A stretch of DNA of 12,359 nucleotides from NCBI GenBank assembly GCA_034370465.1, contig JAXMLA010000334.1, positions 1 to 12,359 of the forward strand. The letters run 5' to 3'. Origin of the DNA: UBA2197 sp034370465 (GTDB lineage: Bacteria > Desulfobacterota > Desulfuromonadia > Desulfuromonadales > UBA2197). The position numbers were made by a program, and so were the translations under genes. This document shows, piece by piece, positions 11,105-12,359 of the stretch; positions within the stretch are counted from its first letter, which is position 1, and the number at the start of each line of letters is the position of its first letter. The notes under the pieces were generated by a model, which saw only the letters and a list, made by a program, of their open reading frames with translations, had not been told where the DNA came from and made no database searches.

Positions 11105-11848
11105 ATGCCCCGTCTTTGTGTTGAACTCGTCCCCCGCGATGCCGCTGCTCTGGAGCGCGAACTTGCAATTATCCACGAACTCTGTCCGGCCGTGCAGACC
11201 ATCAACATCCCCGACCTGATACAATTTCCGCTGCGCAGCTGGGAAGGCTGTGCCCTGGCGCAACGCTGGTTTCCGGCGACGATTGCCCATCTGCGCGCCA
11301 GCGATTTTGATCTTGAACAGCCCCTGCTGATTGCGGAAACTCTCCGCCAGCTCAAGATCGACGAGGTGCTGGTGATCAGCGGCGACAAGCCCCTTGATAT
11401 GTCGCGGCGCTCTTACCGGACCACGGCGTGTGAGCTGATCCGGGCTTTAAAGAGAGCCCTCCCCGGTCTCAAGGTCTATGCCGGCATCGATCCCTATCGT
11501 TCGTCGATTCGTGAAGAACTCGATTATGTCCGTTTAAAGTGTGAAGCCGGCGCCGACGGTTTCTTTACCCAGCCCTTTTTCGATCTGCGTTATATGGAGA
11601 TCTACCACGACCTCCTTGCCGGGCTCGATCTTTACTGGGGGGTCTGTCCGGTGCTGAGTGAGAAGAGTCGTGACTACTGGGAGAACCGCAACCAGGCCTT
11701 CTTCCCGCCTGATTTTCGTCACGACCTGGCGTGGAATCGTGAGTTCGCTGGCAAAGCCCTGAATTTCTCCGCCCGTAGCGGCGCCAATCTCTATTTTATG
11801 CCGATTCGTGCCAATCTCCAGGCCTACCTCGGCGATCTTTTGCGCTGA
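11105..11848 (+). CDS. Short methylenetetrahydrofolate reductase-like (MetF-family) protein
   Basis: A 247-residue protein with the TIM-barrel pattern of MTHFR (PF02219), about 50 residues shorter than E. coli MetF (296). Residues that matter in E. coli MetF seem kept. Glu7 in CVELVPRD corresponds to Glu28, Asp94 in VISGDKP to Asp120 (RGD), and Gln156 in AGADGFFTQPFFD to Gln183. The segment VYAGIDPYRSSIREELDYVRLKCEAGAD matches the strand and helix before the Gln. These alignments are by eye. It probably binds flavin and a folate, reducing methylene-THF to methyl-THF or acting with partners, but the sequence is divergent enough that another C1 role is possible. GAGG lies 4 bases before the ATG. 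It converges on the sigma-54 activator gene with a 16-base gap and no clear terminator. Confidence 0.75.
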   Translation: MPRLCVELVPRDAAALERELAIIHELCPAVQTINIPDLIQFPLRSWEGCALAQRWFPATIAHLRASDFDLEQPLLIAETLRQLKIDEVLVISGDKPLDMSRRSYRTTACELIRALKRALPGLKVYAGIDPYRSSIREELDYVRLKCEAGADGFFTQPFFDLRYMEIYHDLLAGLDLYWGVCPVLSEKSRDYWENRNQAFFPPDFRHDLAWNREFAGKALNFSARSGANLYFMPIRANLQAYLGDLLR

Positions 11849-11864
11849 GTGCCCCATGCGGCGC

Positions 11865-12359
11865 TTATTCGTCCTTCTCGGCCTTGAGAGCAAACTTTTC
11901 GATCCGGTACAGGAAGGTTTTGTAGCTCATCTTCAAGAGCTTGGCCGCTTTGCTGGCGACGCCCCCGGTTCGCTGCAACGCCTTTTGCAGTAAATCCTTC
12001 TCCAGAGCTTCAAAATCGAGCCCCTCTTCCGGCAGATCGATGCCGAGAAGGTTGCTGGGCTTGCGCCCGACCAGCAGTCCGCCGATGTCATCGAGGGTCA
12101 AGGTGCCGCCGTCACTGAGGAGGACAGAGCGTTCAATCACCGCCTCCAGCTGGCGGACATTCCCCGGCCAACGATATTCGACCAACGCTTTCAGGGCGTC
12201 GCGACTGACATCGTTCACCCGCCGCCCGAATTCCTGATTATATTTGCGCACAAAGGTGGCAACGAGATCGGGGATATCTTCGCACCGCTCCCGAAGCGGC
12301 GGCATTTCAATAAAGACGACATTCAGCCGGTAATACAGGTCTTCGCGGAAATTCCCCTT
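11865..12359 (-). CDS. Sigma-54-dependent transcriptional activator, C-terminal part (partial)
   Basis: The frame runs open through the right edge, so only the C-terminal 164 residues are seen. It begins with FREDLYYRLNV and PPLRERCEDIP, the end of the AAA+ sigma-54 interaction domain, followed by YRWPGNVRQLEAVIERSVLL, the conserved WPGNVREL segment of the lid. A linker then leads to a Fis-type helix-turn-helix at the C terminus (LEKDLLQKALQRTGGVASKAAKLLKMSYKTFLYRIEKF). The GAFTGA loop, the Walker motifs and the N-terminal sensor or receiver domain lie outside the window, so it could be a response regulator (NtrC type) or another enhancer-binding protein. An ATG at 12305 is internal. No sigma-54 promoter (GG-N10-GC) was recognised for the genes here. 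Confidence 0.9.
   Translation of the reverse strand, partial: KGNFREDLYYRLNVVFIEMPPLRERCEDIPDLVATFVRKYNQEFGRRVNDVSRDALKALVEYRWPGNVRQLEAVIERSVLLSDGGTLTLDDIGGLLVGRKPSNLLGIDLPEEGLDFEALEKDLLQKALQRTGGVASKAAKLLKMSYKTFLYRIEKFALKAEKDE

Noticed and set aside
1..12359. tRNA, rRNA, CRISPR arrays, riboswitches, origins
   Set aside because: No cloverleaf, regular spacer-repeat series or known leader structure was recognised on either strand.

Overview
The window reads as chromosomal DNA of a Gram-negative bacterium. It carries a lipid A-type acyltransferase gene, a lipobox lipoprotein and a sigma-54-type activator. Codon use is moderately G+C-rich, and the style of the proteins and intergenic repeats best fits a Desulfuromonadales/Geobacter-like deltaproteobacterium. 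That placement is an inference from gene content; no rRNA or other marker is present.

Left, accessory-looking part (1-4200). The window opens in the 3' end of an A+T-rich unrecognised gene. It is followed at once by the terminus and last codons of a degraded IS481-type insertion sequence. Three small minus-strand genes follow: an SRPBCC/START-like protein, a VOC (PhnB-like) protein and peptide-methionine sulfoxide reductase MsrA. Their transcription appears to start from a good promoter at about 2068-2095. Next come two plus-strand toxin-type modules. One is a Phd-like antitoxin/PIN toxin pair with an 11-bp gene overlap, a near-consensus promoter and an operator-like dyad. The other is a class II Fic AMP-transferase with a C-terminal winged helix, whose promoter lies inside a perfect 14-bp inverted repeat. 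Related GGCGGCC hairpins follow msrA, the VOC gene and fic, and a broken half copy lies just after the PIN toxin gene.

Central and right part (4200-12359). A plus-strand gene encodes a secreted or membrane protein with an Ala/Pro-rich linker and a DUF5684-like three-helix domain. It converges on a minus-strand series. In transcription order that series is a two-repeat carboxypeptidase-regulatory-like lipoprotein, an M16 zinc peptidase, an LpxL/HtrB-like acyltransferase, branched-chain aminotransferase ilvE and asparaginyl-tRNA synthetase asnS. Clear hairpin terminators lie after the DUF5684 gene/asnS, after ilvE and after the lipoprotein gene. The lipoprotein gene is divergent from a short methylenetetrahydrofolate reductase-like gene. 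The intergenic DNA holds two near-consensus promoters on opposite strands that occupy almost the same 33 bp. The window ends in the C-terminal part of a sigma-54-dependent, Fis-type activator that converges on the MTHFR-like gene.

I found no tRNA, rRNA, CRISPR array or intact mobile element, and no intergenic stretch over 300 bases. I see no clearly new multi-gene system. The most interesting signals are regulatory: the nested divergent promoters, the dyad array in front of fic, and the covarying hairpin family.
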